Assembly: GCF_904424705.1 (NCBI RefSeq)
Contig: NZ_CAJGBF010000011.1
Span: 1 to 64,000 of the forward strand
Direction: 5' to 3'
Length of the DNA stretch: 64,000 nucleotides
Origin: Rossellomorea arthrocnemi
GTDB taxonomy: Bacteria; Bacillota; Bacilli; Bacillales; Bacillaceae_B
Shown: one piece after another, positions 50,645-58,992 of the stretch
Layout: each line of letters begins with the position of its first letter
Position numbering within the stretch: the stretch's first letter is position 1
Position numbers and translations under genes: made by a program
The notes under the pieces: generated by a model
The model's database searches: none
Told to the model about the DNA's origin: nothing
What the model saw: the letters and a program-made list of their open reading frames with translations, nothing else

Positions 50645-51360
50645 TGAAACCCGGCTGGAAGATATTTTTAGGGATTTTTTTATCCCTTTCAACAATGGCT
50701 TTCGTAGTAGTTTACGATCTCTACATAAAAGACCGTATAGATTCAGTTGAAGTCGTAGTGGTAAAGGCTGGAGAGGAAATAAAGAAAAAGGACTTAATTG
50801 ACAGGTCGAAGGTTACAGTAGAGCGGCGACCAAAGCAGGATTTAATTGAAGGTGCAATTTTAAAAGAAGAAATGAATGAAATATATGCGTCTTCAGCTGC
50901 TCAAAACATTGTAAGTAACTCCATGATATCTAAAAAGATGATTGACTATGACCGTATGATCCCTGATGAATCTGAAGGAGAAGCAATTCGTCCGATTACA
51001 GGGGACATGATTCAAGCGCAACCAGGTTCCTTAAGAAGGAAAGATTCAATAGACATCTATCTAGTAAAGAAAGGAACAGAACGAGCAAATTCAGCTAATG
51101 TAGCTAACTCAGCTGACAAAAAATTAACAAAAGAAGAATTTGTAAATGGTCCTCTTCTGAAAGATGTACGTGTGGTTTATGTGAAAGATAGCAGTAATAA
51201 AGAGGTCATGAACGGTAACCCTGAAAAAATAAAGGATGAACGTCTTGATGGTAGCGGTAAAATTTCAGATCTAGAAGTCATTTTAAATGAAGAAGATTTT
51301 CAAAAGCTTATGGACAAAGTAGTCAAGGAAGGTTACCTACTGTATATCACTTACAACTAA
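50644..51360 (+). CDS. CpaB/RcpC-like SAF-domain protein of the Tad operon
   Basis: A 238-residue protein with an N-terminal transmembrane segment (about 7-24) followed by a SAF-like domain (about 33-100: VEVVVVKAGEEIKKKDLIDR) and a second domain ending EGYLLYITYN. This is the CpaB/RcpC pattern, a periplasmic or wall-zone assembly protein for Flp pili. The GTG start overlaps the previous stop by one base. Gram-positive versions lack the secretin partner, so here it may act in the wall zone. Confidence 0.7.
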   Translation: MKPGWKIFLGIFLSLSTMAFVVVYDLYIKDRIDSVEVVVVKAGEEIKKKDLIDRSKVTVERRPKQDLIEGAILKEEMNEIYASSAAQNIVSNSMISKKMIDYDRMIPDESEGEAIRPITGDMIQAQPGSLRRKDSIDIYLVKKGTERANSANVANSADKKLTKEEFVNGPLLKDVRVVYVKDSSNKEVMNGNPEKIKDERLDGSGKISDLEVILNEEDFQKLMDKVVKEGYLLYITYN

Positions 51361-51381
51361 TGAGGGAGGAGGAGAAGACAA

Positions 51382-52566
51382 ATGATTATCGGAATTATCA
51401 GCTCTAACGCTCAATATAAAGAGCTAATGAGCGAACAAGAAGAAATTGAACTAGCACTGTTAACAGAAAAGCCTGGGAATGAGACGGTTGATTTTAATGC
51501 CATACTAATCGACGGAAAATTAATACCTTATAGAGAGCTTGAACTAATTAGAGAGAAGTATGCAGATATACCGATATTTTATATCATCCACGATGCGAAA
51601 ACAGAAATGGTTATCCAGACAATTCAACGAATATGTGCATCACAGAAAGTAACCCCCATTAATGAGTATTATACGGAGAGTCAAGTGATTGAAGAGGTAA
51701 TGGAACATCTGATTGCAAAGAAAAACACCAAGAAGAAAAGGGTAATAACATTCTTTGGAACTCATAGTTCAGCAGGAGTTTCTACAACCACACTTAATGT
51801 GGCCAGGTCATTATCTTCAAGAGTACATGAACGGATTTTAGTACTTAGTCTTAATGCATGGGATCCATCGGATTACTTCTATGATTATAAAGGTCACTAT
51901 CTTAGCGATTTAAAAGTGGATCTGAAGACAGAGTCACTTACACAAGCCAGGCTAACATCCAGCTTGCATCAATATAAGAATTTCTACCATCTAGCGGGAA
52001 ATCGTGACATTAAAATGCAGAGATACTACAAACCAAAAGAAATTGAGCACTTGCTTAGTGTTGCAAAAGAAAACTTTGACCTGATTCTCGTGGACGGAGG
52101 AACACATTTTGATACAGCGATTGCTGCTCAAGCTTATGTATCATCGGATATGCGCTTTATTGTAACTAATCAGGAAGAAAAAGGGTATCGCGGATATTTC
52201 CCTTACGTGTTTCAACAGATGCTCGAACCTGTTGGAGGGAAACGAGAAGATTTTATGCTTATCATTAATAGTTTTCAACCTAATATGTCTCTAATCAGCG
52301 AAAAAGATCTAGAAGAAGATCTAGAAATGAGTAGAATAGCTACAATTCCTGATATGGGCCCAATAGGTTCAATTGCGATCCGACAGAGCAAACTCTTATA
52401 TGAACTAGGTGAACAAGCATATAGGAAACCAATAGATACAATAAGTAATTTGCTAATTGCAGAAGCTGGACTTTCGGAAAAACCATTGGATGAATTCCAG
52501 CCAAAGTCAAAGGGATTCTTTAGTTTCCTGCCTAAAAAGGACCGCGGGGGTGAGAAGGTATGGTAA
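51382..52566 (+). CDS. Second CpaE/MinD-like ATPase of the Tad operon
   Basis: A 394-residue protein. Residues 1-110 are receiver-like and about 120-350 MinD-like. The nucleotide loop THSSAGVSTTTLN (about 131-143) lacks the usual signature Lys but keeps GVSTTT, and FDLILVDGGTHFD (about 232-244) is Walker B. It is thus the second CpaE-like protein in one operon and the third in the window, so the two may work as a pair. GGGAGGAGG precedes the ATG and the end overlaps the CpaF gene by seven bases. Confidence 0.7.
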   Translation: MIIGIISSNAQYKELMSEQEEIELALLTEKPGNETVDFNAILIDGKLIPYRELELIREKYADIPIFYIIHDAKTEMVIQTIQRICASQKVTPINEYYTESQVIEEVMEHLIAKKNTKKKRVITFFGTHSSAGVSTTTLNVARSLSSRVHERILVLSLNAWDPSDYFYDYKGHYLSDLKVDLKTESLTQARLTSSLHQYKNFYHLAGNRDIKMQRYYKPKEIEHLLSVAKENFDLILVDGGTHFDTAIAAQAYVSSDMRFIVTNQEEKGYRGYFPYVFQQMLEPVGGKREDFMLIINSFQPNMSLISEKDLEEDLEMSRIATIPDMGPIGSIAIRQSKLLYELGEQAYRKPIDTISNLLIAEAGLSEKPLDEFQPKSKGFFSFLPKKDRGGEKVW

Positions 52567-53558
52567 AGACCTTGGATGATGCTATAAGAGAAATAGAAGG
52601 CACTGATTATGACAGTGAGTTTGGTTTAGACCAACCTTTTGACCCCGCTCAATTTGTGGGGGCAGTTATAGAAGAAAAGGGTTTAAACACAAAAGCAGAG
52701 ATCACTACATATGCAAGAAAGAAATCATTTCAACAAATATGTAGCGTTGTTCGAAAAGAATTAAGTGACATGATTGATACAGATAAGGATGAATCTAAGA
52801 GTAACCTTTCTAATCTGGAACAGCAGTACAAAGCTGTCATTGGTGACAAGCAAGCCATGCACAGATTTGTTCAACAAATTACAGAGGTATTGAGAAAAAA
52901 TAATATTACATCACAAGATTATCCCAGTTTTTATGATTCACTCTCTGAAGCCATTTTTCATGAAATATGGGGAGTGGGGATATTACACAAATGGGAAACC
53001 TTCCCTGATTCTGAAGCTGCTGTAATAAGAGGAACTGAACTTTGGATTGATATCGAAGGGACTTTTGTTAAGCAAGATGAGGCATTTGAAAATGAAGAGG
53101 CAGTAGAACGTGTAAAACGTGCTTTCACCTTAAGAACTAAGGATGCCATCATTAATGAACAAAACCCTGAATTAGAAGTTGAAAGAGAAGATGGATCTAG
53201 GATTACCATGATTCAAAAGCCGAGATCCCGGGACAACTATATCATGTTCCGCCGCTTCACTGTTCAAGACCTTTCATTAGAAGAACAGGCGAAGAGAGTA
53301 ACTATCCCTGAAAGAGATGTAGCACTGTATGGAGCTCTAAGTCGGGTAATGGCCAATATTGTATTTGCTGGCCGTGTTCGTTCCGCCAAAACTACTTTTA
53401 TGAAGTCCATGATTAGAGAAAGAAACCCAAAATACGTTGCAGCAGTAATGGAAAAGCATTTTGAATTACGGCTATCTGATCACTTTAAAGATCGTCTCAC
53501 CTTTGAAATTCAAGCAAAAGAAGGAGACCTTCATAAAGCGATGCCAAGGTTGCTGTGA
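52560..53558 (+). CDS. CpaF/TadA pilus ATPase, N-terminal part (broken by in-frame TGA)
   Basis: A 332-residue N-terminal part of a CpaF/TadA-type secretion ATPase. It covers the helical N-domain and the first half of the ATPase core. The Walker A reads AGRVRSAKTT in place of GxxxxGKT, so nucleotide binding may be altered. The frame ends at TGA (53556-53558) after AMPRLL, and the C-terminal half continues in the same frame at the next codon. In the family this place is normally an Arg (LR-x-x-P-D), so a single C-to-T change from CGA would explain the stop. Confidence 0.8.
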   Translation: MVKTLDDAIREIEGTDYDSEFGLDQPFDPAQFVGAVIEEKGLNTKAEITTYARKKSFQQICSVVRKELSDMIDTDKDESKSNLSNLEQQYKAVIGDKQAMHRFVQQITEVLRKNNITSQDYPSFYDSLSEAIFHEIWGVGILHKWETFPDSEAAVIRGTELWIDIEGTFVKQDEAFENEEAVERVKRAFTLRTKDAIINEQNPELEVEREDGSRITMIQKPRSRDNYIMFRRFTVQDLSLEEQAKRVTIPERDVALYGALSRVMANIVFAGRVRSAKTTFMKSMIRERNPKYVAAVMEKHFELRLSDHFKDRLTFEIQAKEGDLHKAMPRLL

Positions 53559-54104
53559 ATGGAACACGATTATATTGTCGTCGGGGAAATTCGTAGCCTT
53601 GAAACAGAAGGGTATTTACAGAGTGCAGAGAGGGGAGAAAGAGGCAATTTCACTACATATCATTTAACTAATGTTGAACATATTGTAGAGCAAATTGCGC
53701 GTCATATCCTTGATGAATTCCCTACAAGAAATATTGAAAACGAAATTGCCCGTGTGGCTAGAAATATTGATATTATTGTGGTTTTGAAAAGTGACCGTGA
53801 TAGAAGGAAAAAGCGGGTAATGGGTGTAACCGAAATCCTTTGGAATGAGGAAAAAAGAGAGCACTCCACGAGGGATTTAATTAAATTTAGTCCTGTTACC
53901 GAAAAGTATTATTATTCTTCTAATATTTCAAAAGAATTGTTATTGAAAATGGCAGAAGAAAGTTATGACGATGCCAAGACACTTATGCAGATGCTATTGG
54001 TCCGAGAGAAGGAATCTCCTATGGCCGATTACGAACAGCTTAAAGATACTGTGTATGATGACATGATGAAAGAAATCCTCGAAGGGATGAATCCTGATGG
54101 ATAA
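53559..54104 (+). CDS. CpaF/TadA pilus ATPase, C-terminal part
   Basis: The remaining 181 residues of the CpaF/TadA ATPase, in frame with the N-terminal part. HDYIVVGEIRSLETEGYLQS is the Walker B and following segment, and GNFTTYHLTN is the conserved His box. The ATG follows the TGA directly (TGAATG), with a weak AAGG about nine bases upstream, so re-initiation could make a separate C-terminal polypeptide. Suppression, sequencing error or true loss are the other possibilities. It overlaps the TadB-like gene by eight bases. Confidence 0.75.
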   Translation: MEHDYIVVGEIRSLETEGYLQSAERGERGNFTTYHLTNVEHIVEQIARHILDEFPTRNIENEIARVARNIDIIVVLKSDRDRRKKRVMGVTEILWNEEKREHSTRDLIKFSPVTEKYYYSSNISKELLLKMAEESYDDAKTLMQMLLVREKESPMADYEQLKDTVYDDMMKEILEGMNPDG

Positions 54105-55077
54105 GTTCCTTCACTGGTTTTGGTTATCTGGCCTTCATTACATTCTCTATGGAATTGTTATTATTGCTTCACTAATGGCCACCAAACATATCATTGCTTT
54201 ACCTTTAAAAGAAAAGGTGAATGAATGGCAGTATCGATCACGTTTAAGGATTATGAGAACGGAAAATGAGACCAGGAGCCTTCAAAGCAATAAACCGTTG
54301 TTTAAGCATATTTATCTGTTAATTAAATCTACAACGACTAGCAAATCTGACTCAGATGTATTGTCATTCTATGTGATTACATTGCTTTTATTTAGCTTTA
54401 CTTATATTGCGTCGTTTATTAGGTTCTCTGACCTTGTAGGTGCCGCAGTTATTGCAGTTCTAATCGCGTTAATGCCTTATTTACTTTTAAATCTAAAGTT
54501 AAGGATGATTCGTAATAAGGTGAGTGACGAGATCCTCTCAATCGTCCAAGGTATTACCCAACAGTATAGTGCAAATTCATATGATATCTATCATGCTCTA
54601 GTTGAATTGCAGGGAGATATTCAAAGTAAAGAACTTAGAAAAGTCTTCTTTAAACTCATTTCAGAGCTTCAGGTATCAAGAAACGAGGAGCAATTAAGAG
54701 AGGTAATAGAAATTTTCACGTATTCATCAAATACAAGCTGGGCGAAGAGATTGGGGAGTATCATATTAAAAGCTTATTTAACCAATGAAAATGTTTTAAA
54801 TGCTTTACTTACCCTATCTAGGCAGATTGAAGAAACTCAAGAGATGTTGGAAGAAGAGAAATCGAATTCAATGGACAGTGTTGCCAATGGATTTATTACA
54901 GTTCCAATCTTCATTGGGTCCCTGTTTTTAGGATACTATTCATCTGGTGCCCAAAGTTGGTTCGACCTGCAGTTTGGAAATACCCACACTTTATTATTGT
55001 TAATTGCCAGTTTCATAGGTGTTATCTTCTCAGTATTCATATCATTAGTGTTACGAAAACCTAAAAATGATTTATAG
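54097..55077 (+). CDS. TadB-like pilus platform protein
   Basis: A 326-residue protein with the GspF/TadB layout: an N-terminal transmembrane segment (about 12-30), a pair at about 88-130 and a C-terminal pair (about 265-285 and 297-318), with a soluble helical region between (about 140-255). It would form the inner-membrane platform with the TadC-like protein for the CpaF motor. Its ATG overlaps the CpaF C-terminal part. No unusual feature was seen. Confidence 0.7.
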   Translation: MDKFLHWFWLSGLHYILYGIVIIASLMATKHIIALPLKEKVNEWQYRSRLRIMRTENETRSLQSNKPLFKHIYLLIKSTTTSKSDSDVLSFYVITLLLFSFTYIASFIRFSDLVGAAVIAVLIALMPYLLLNLKLRMIRNKVSDEILSIVQGITQQYSANSYDIYHALVELQGDIQSKELRKVFFKLISELQVSRNEEQLREVIEIFTYSSNTSWAKRLGSIILKAYLTNENVLNALLTLSRQIEETQEMLEEEKSNSMDSVANGFITVPIFIGSLFLGYYSSGAQSWFDLQFGNTHTLLLLIASFIGVIFSVFISLVLRKPKNDL

Positions 55078-55091
55078 GAGGGAGGAATAAG

Positions 55092-55994
55092 TTGGAAAAT
55101 GTTGTTCTCTTTAAATTATTACCTTATCTCGTATACATAGTCAGTTTCTTAATGGCTATTAGCAGTGGTGTACTTGTTTATACAGGGCTCTCAAATCCAA
55201 CCGAGCGTGTTCAAACCCGATTAAGAATGAAGAGTACCATTGCAAAGGGTAAGAGTAGTATTCAATCCTCTGCTTCAAAATCGGTAGCTGAGGATTGGTT
55301 AAAAAAAGCAGGAAACCCACTTGGAATAACTTCATTTTCATACCATGCAGTATTCATTAGTCTTGTGGGTCTCTTATTGATAAATTATATTTTATTTCCA
55401 TTCATAGTCCATGGAGATTTCAACTTGATTGGATTTGCAGTAATAGTGATGGGATTTATCTTCCTTTTACCAGCAATGCCATTTTCATTGTTTACTTTCA
55501 TCATGAAAAGACTTGTAGAATATCGGCAAGCTAAAAAAAATGCAGAAGTGTTCATGCTTTACGATCTTTTGATAAACGAATTAGAGATGATGAAGATGAG
55601 CAGGATAAATTCCTATAATTTGATAAAAGAATTACTACCATATTTTTCAACGATTCAACCACTTTTAGCTAAAACACTTTCAGAATGGTCAAGTAGTGTT
55701 GGTCCAGAAGTAGCATTAGATAATTTGGCCGAAGGTCTTAATACAAAAGAAAGTAAATCTCTTGTGTCTGTTTTAAAATCCCTCGATAAGGTAGACAGGG
55801 AAACGGCAATAAAGTCACTAAAAGGGATGCAATCGATGTTTAGTAGGGCTCAAATTGAAAACAATCGTCGGAAACGAAAAGTAACGACTGATTTGTTTGG
55901 TCTTCCTGTAAAAGTCACACACTTCCTTATTATCCTAAATTTTGTGGTTGTCGTTGTAACAATGGTATCCGTTGTTTTAAATGCTAACAGATAG
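55092..55994 (+). CDS. TadC-like pilus platform protein
   Basis: A 300-residue protein with hydrophobic segments at about 8-28, 85-105, 112-140 and 275-297 and a cytoplasmic helical domain (about 150-265), the second GspF/TadC-type platform subunit. The TTG start at 55092 has GGAGGGAGG upstream, a very strong ribosome site. It is followed by four minipilin-like genes, which fits machinery before substrates. Confidence 0.7.
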   Translation: MENVVLFKLLPYLVYIVSFLMAISSGVLVYTGLSNPTERVQTRLRMKSTIAKGKSSIQSSASKSVAEDWLKKAGNPLGITSFSYHAVFISLVGLLLINYILFPFIVHGDFNLIGFAVIVMGFIFLLPAMPFSLFTFIMKRLVEYRQAKKNAEVFMLYDLLINELEMMKMSRINSYNLIKELLPYFSTIQPLLAKTLSEWSSSVGPEVALDNLAEGLNTKESKSLVSVLKSLDKVDRETAIKSLKGMQSMFSRAQIENNRRKRKVTTDLFGLPVKVTHFLIILNFVVVVVTMVSVVLNANR

Positions 55995-56008
55995 GAGGAA
56001 TTAGATAC

Positions 56009-56143
56009 ATGAATACATCGCTAAGTACTTTCATGAAAATAGCTATAACGGTTGTCACTATAGGGACACTCATCTTTGGAGCCATGCATGATCGGGTTTC
56101 AGATATTAGTGATGACGTAGCAGAGTATATTGATAATAGTTAA
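56009..56143 (+). CDS. Minipilin-like peptide 1 (44 aa)
   Basis: A 44-residue peptide, MNTSLSTFMKIAITVVTIG onward, with one hydrophobic segment (about 9-25) and an acidic polar tail. It is the first of four tandem paralogs sharing MN-(T/Q)-(S/T)-LSTF-(M/L)-x-x-AIT. AGGAGG lies nine bases before the ATG. Placement after the platform genes suggests a major or minor Flp-like pilin, though the classical Flp leader with G-x-x-x-x-E-Y is absent. Confidence 0.65.
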   Translation: MNTSLSTFMKIAITVVTIGTLIFGAMHDRVSDISDDVAEYIDNS

Positions 56144-56207
56144 ATTCTAGCTGTAATTTAGCAGCTGGTTTAAATATAAAAATAATTCAATAGGGAGAGA
56201 TTTAAAA

Positions 56208-56357
56208 ATGAATCAAACGTTATCAACATTTCTAAAATTCGCGATCACGGCAGTAGCAATTGGAGCCTTTCTTTTCGGTGTTGGTTATACAATGGTCCAG
56301 GATGAGGCAAACCACTATGAAACAGAAATCGAAGCAGAACAAACTTTACTTCCTTAA
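56208..56357 (+). CDS. Minipilin-like peptide 2 (49 aa)
   Basis: A 49-residue peptide, MNQTLSTFLKFAITAVAIG onward, nearly identical to peptide 4 (three differences: N/D, A/T and one more position at most). Hydrophobic segment about 10-28, then an acidic tail ending EQTLLP. AGGGAGAG precedes the ATG. The near-identity of copies 2 and 4 suggests recent duplication or gene conversion. Confidence 0.65.
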   Translation: MNQTLSTFLKFAITAVAIGAFLFGVGYTMVQDEANHYETEIEAEQTLLP

Positions 56358-56372
56358 GAGGGAGGATCTACA

Positions 56373-56525
56373 TTGAATACAAGCTTATCAACCTTTATGG
56401 GGGTCGCGATTACGGCGATTTTGATTATTTCATTAGTCATTGGTGTTGCTTACCAATCGCTAGAGAAAAAGAATGACAGACATGAAGATTTAATGGAAAC
56501 GAGTCACCAACTACAAAAAAATTAA
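56373..56525 (+). CDS. Minipilin-like peptide 3 (50 aa)
   Basis: A 50-residue peptide starting at TTG (MNTSLSTFMGVAITAILII), preceded by GAGGGAGG. Hydrophobic segment about 9-27, followed by a charged, helical tail (EKKNDRHEDLMETSHQLQKN) that differs from the other copies. Its N-terminus is closest to peptide 1. Confidence 0.65.
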   Translation: MNTSLSTFMGVAITAILIISLVIGVAYQSLEKKNDRHEDLMETSHQLQKN

Positions 56526-56549
56526 TATTAATAAGGGAGAAATTTTTAA

Positions 56550-56699
56550 ATGAATCAAACACTATCAACCTTTTTAAAATTCGCAATTACAGCAGTAGCA
56601 ATCGGAGCTTTTCTTTTCGGTGTTGGTTACACAATGGTCCAGGATGAAGCAGACCACTATGAAACTGAGATTGAAACAGAACAGACATTATTACCATAA
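56550..56699 (+). CDS. Minipilin-like peptide 4 (49 aa)
   Basis: A 49-residue peptide almost the same as peptide 2, including the C-terminal EQTLLP. AAGGGAG lies upstream of the ATG. Alternation of types (1-like, 2-like, 1-like, 2-like) suggests that a pair of genes was duplicated as a unit. Confidence 0.65.
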   Translation: MNQTLSTFLKFAITAVAIGAFLFGVGYTMVQDEADHYETEIETEQTLLP

Positions 56700-56776
56700 T
56701 TAATTGTACCGTTGCAGGAGTATTCTTGCGGCGGTTCTAAAAGGTTTAACTTATAGAATTAAAGAGGTGAATGGCA

Positions 56777-57151
56777 TTGAGTAAGGCAGTGGGGATGTGG
56801 ATGACTCTATTTTTAGTCATTAACTTTATGTTTACTCCCATTCTTTCTTACAAAGATAGCTTAGAAAGAGAAGCGGTTGAGGTGGTATTAAATGAAGGTG
56901 CTAAGAAAGCCGCTATTGAGGGTAGATTTACGACATCTATAATAAATGAAATGAAACAAACTTTAGTGGACGATTATAATTTTGATGCCTCTAAAATTAC
57001 TATAACCGCAACACAGTCTCTTACACCAAGGAATCAATACATATCCGCAAGTATTGAGGTGCCAAGAGGAATGATATTTATAATTGATATCTTTAATCAA
57101 GGCCCCGAATTATTTAAGAAAGATATCAAGGTTTTAAGTGAACATATCTAA
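56777..57151 (+). CDS. Pseudopilin/TadE-like protein of the Tad operon
   Basis: A 124-residue protein with one N-terminal hydrophobic segment (about 5-22) followed by KDSLEREAVEVVLNEGAKKA and a small beta-rich domain. A hydrophobic N-terminus followed by an acidic helix is the TadE/pseudopilin pattern. I take TTG 56777 because GAGGTG is seven bases upstream; the ATG two codons earlier touches the ribosome site. Likely a minor pilin. Confidence 0.55.
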   Translation: MSKAVGMWMTLFLVINFMFTPILSYKDSLEREAVEVVLNEGAKKAAIEGRFTTSIINEMKQTLVDDYNFDASKITITATQSLTPRNQYISASIEVPRGMIFIIDIFNQGPELFKKDIKVLSEHI

Positions 57152-57171
57152 TGTGGGAGGAGAGATAAAAC

Positions 57172-57654
57172 ATGGCAGAAGCTATACGAGCGATCTTACT
57201 TACATTACTATTTGCATTTATCATGACTATACAAACGAACCTGGATACTGATAAGACAGCAACCAGACAATTAAAAAATGCCGTAGAACTGGCCGCTCAT
57301 GACGCTTCTCTTGCCATAGATTCCTCGCAATTAGCAAATGGTAAATTAGTGTTTAACCAGGTGAAGGCGACAGATAACCTTAAGAAAAGTCTTCAGTTTC
57401 ACTTAAAACTTGATACAAGTCTTAATCCACTTACCAATTCCCTTTATCAAGATAAAGTTACTATTGAGCACATAGAATTCATAGACGATACCATGGCAAC
57501 ATTCCCATTTACATATTACAACTCGGATTATGACATTGTTGATACTTTAGACGGGCCGAGCATTGTAGTTGTAATTAGTACCCCTTCACCGAGATACTTT
57601 GCAGGCAATAAGATCCCTATTCGTCAAGCAGCTGTATATGAATATAAATTTTAA
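57172..57654 (+). CDS. Second TadE-like minor pilin candidate
   Basis: A 160-residue protein with a hydrophobic segment at about 5-20 followed by an amphipathic helix rich in Ala/Asp (RQLKNAVELAAHDASLAID) and a globular C-terminal domain of about 110 residues ending in EYKF. TadE/TadF-type proteins share the helix pattern in which Ala-rich text follows the membrane segment. GGGAGGAGAG precedes the ATG. Last gene of the Tad series before the class A leader. Confidence 0.5.
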   Translation: MAEAIRAILLTLLFAFIMTIQTNLDTDKTATRQLKNAVELAAHDASLAIDSSQLANGKLVFNQVKATDNLKKSLQFHLKLDTSLNPLTNSLYQDKVTIEHIEFIDDTMATFPFTYYNSDYDIVDTLDGPSIVVVISTPSPRYFAGNKIPIRQAAVYEYKF

Positions 57655-57761
57655 AATGAAGGTACGCTTTTAATAATCTTCTCTATACGTCGAAATATAA
57701 AAGGTATACCAATTTAATTGATGCCCAAAAAAGCTAGATTAGTAGTAAGGAGATTGCTATT

Positions 57762-57833
57762 ATGAATATAAATAGTATTTATTTTCTTTTTATGGCAACT
57801 CTTGGAGTTAGCGGTCGATCTACTAAACTATAA
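57762..57833 (+). CDS. Possible 23-residue leader peptide
   Basis: MNINSIYFLFMATLGVSGRS followed by TKL and a TAA stop. AAGGAG lies nine bases before the ATG, a good ribosome site. The frame runs through the first hairpin of class A leader A3 and stops where the terminator stem begins, so its translation could change the fold. The other class A leaders show no matching frame, so it may be chance. Confidence 0.35.
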   Translation: MNINSIYFLFMATLGVSGRSTKL

Positions 57834-57902
57834 AGCGGTCTTTGGGCTGTGTTGAATAAGGACGTGTTCCTTGTCTTCACTTGCCCATTGATCGCTTTTT
57901 TT
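57785..57902 (+). promoter_or_regulatory. Class A leader RNA A3 (before surface-protein genes)
   Basis: GGCAACT (57793-57799), short loop, AGTTAGCGGTC, then AAAGCGGTCTTTGGGC...GCCCATTGATCGCTTTTTTT split across both arms. AACT pairs with AGTT. An AAGGA/TTCCTT hairpin lies inside. It precedes the first surface-protein gene by about 105 bases. Confidence 0.7.
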
Positions 57903-58006
57903 GTGGGGATTTTAAGTAGTGGGGATCCATCATAATAAGGTATTTGATTCTTAGGTGTGTAGTAAGAAGAGAGTGTACTATTAAATTTTATTTTGAGGTG
58001 AAGAAA

Positions 58007-58966
58007 ATGAAAAAATTAATAAGTTTAATCGTATTATCGTTCTTAATGTTATCAAGCTATGCTTCTGCAGAGGGTGGTACAGTAGGAACCTGTGAAATGT
58101 CAATCACATCAAATAATGTTGGTATTTCCAACGCAGTGGGTGCTACTAACCACTGTAATGGGTCTGTAGTAGGCTTTTACCAAGCTGGGATGTTCCACTT
58201 AGATGGTGTATACACTGGTCAAGTTAAATATAGTGGTCAAAAGTTTGAAATCACTAATCCATTTTCTCCTAACGTCAAAGAGATTTTGACTGTTTACACC
58301 AAAGTAATTGAGGAACCAAAGCCAGAACCAAAGCCAGAGCCAAAGCCAGAGCCAAAGCCAGAGCCAAAGCCAGAGCCAAAGCCAGAGCCAAAGCCAGAGC
58401 CAAAGCCAGAGCCAAAGCCAGAGTCGAAGCCGGAGCCAAAGCCTGAACCGAAGCCATCACCGACTCCAACACCAAAGCCAACCACAACAAATGAGGATAA
58501 GAGCACTAATAATTCAACGTCTGGAAGTAGCTCTACGAATACTAAAACAACTTCAACAAACAAAAATGAAGTAGACAATACTTCAAGTCCTTCCAATGAA
58601 AATAAAGATGTAGATGTCGTTGCTATTAAGGATTCTTCAAAAAATAAAGATGAAGGCTCTAACAATGAATCATCTACTTCTAAAGTATCTACTGATGATG
58701 AAGAAGAAAAAGACACTCAACAGGATGAAAATAAAGAAGATTCGAAGTTAAAAGAAGATGATGAAAATGTTAAAAAAGATTCTGAGAGTGAGAGTAAGGT
58801 AAGTGAGCAAACAGCTTCATTTACTAAGTCTCAACAGAAAGAAAAAAAGTCTTCCTTTTTAGTTTGGGGTTTAACCATAACCTCCATTCTATTGTTAATC
58901 GGAGGATGGGTAGCATATCTTCATAAACCAACGAATCAATGGATCCGTAAAAAGTTTATGAAGTAA
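58007..58966 (+). CDS. Secreted, membrane-anchored protein with Pro-Glu-Pro-Lys repeat
   Basis: A 319-residue surface protein. A signal peptide ([21 protein letters not shown]) is followed by a small domain with two Cys that could pair (TCEMS and NHCNG). Then comes a run of about a dozen PEPK units (about 103-150), a Ser/Thr/Asn- and Glu/Lys-rich spacer, and a C-terminal transmembrane segment (about 284-303) with a basic tail, so the protein spans the wall while anchored in the membrane. ATG 58007 has GAGGTG six bases upstream. Pro-rich wall-spanning stalks occur in Gram-positive adhesins. Confidence 0.7.
   Translation: MKKLISLIVLSFLMLSSYASAEGGTVGTCEMSITSNNVGISNAVGATNHCNGSVVGFYQAGMFHLDGVYTGQVKYSGQKFEITNPFSPNVKEILTVYTKVIEEPKPEPKPEPKPEPKPEPKPEPKPEPKPEPKPEPKPESKPEPKPEPKPSPTPTPKPTTTNEDKSTNNSTSGSSSTNTKTTSTNKNEVDNTSSPSNENKDVDVVAIKDSSKNKDEGSNNESSTSKVSTDDEEEKDTQQDENKEDSKLKEDDENVKKDSESESKVSEQTASFTKSQQKEKKSSFLVWGLTITSILLLIGGWVAYLHKPTNQWIRKKFMK
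58315..58460 (+). repeat. 12-bp tandem repeat encoding PEPK
   Basis: CCAAAGCCAGAG is repeated about a dozen times with few changes. Such in-frame 12-bp arrays can gain or lose units by slippage, changing the stalk length. Confidence 0.85.
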
Positions 58967-58992
58967 CAATCATATAAAGGGGGAGGGTTCCC

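Noticed and set aside
58275-58716. Long frames antisense or out of frame through the PEPK repeat
   Set aside because: A 12-bp repeat is open in several frames by chance, giving Ala-Leu, Gly-Phe-Gly-Ser or Gln-Ser runs. The signal peptide and membrane anchor fit only the PEPK frame.
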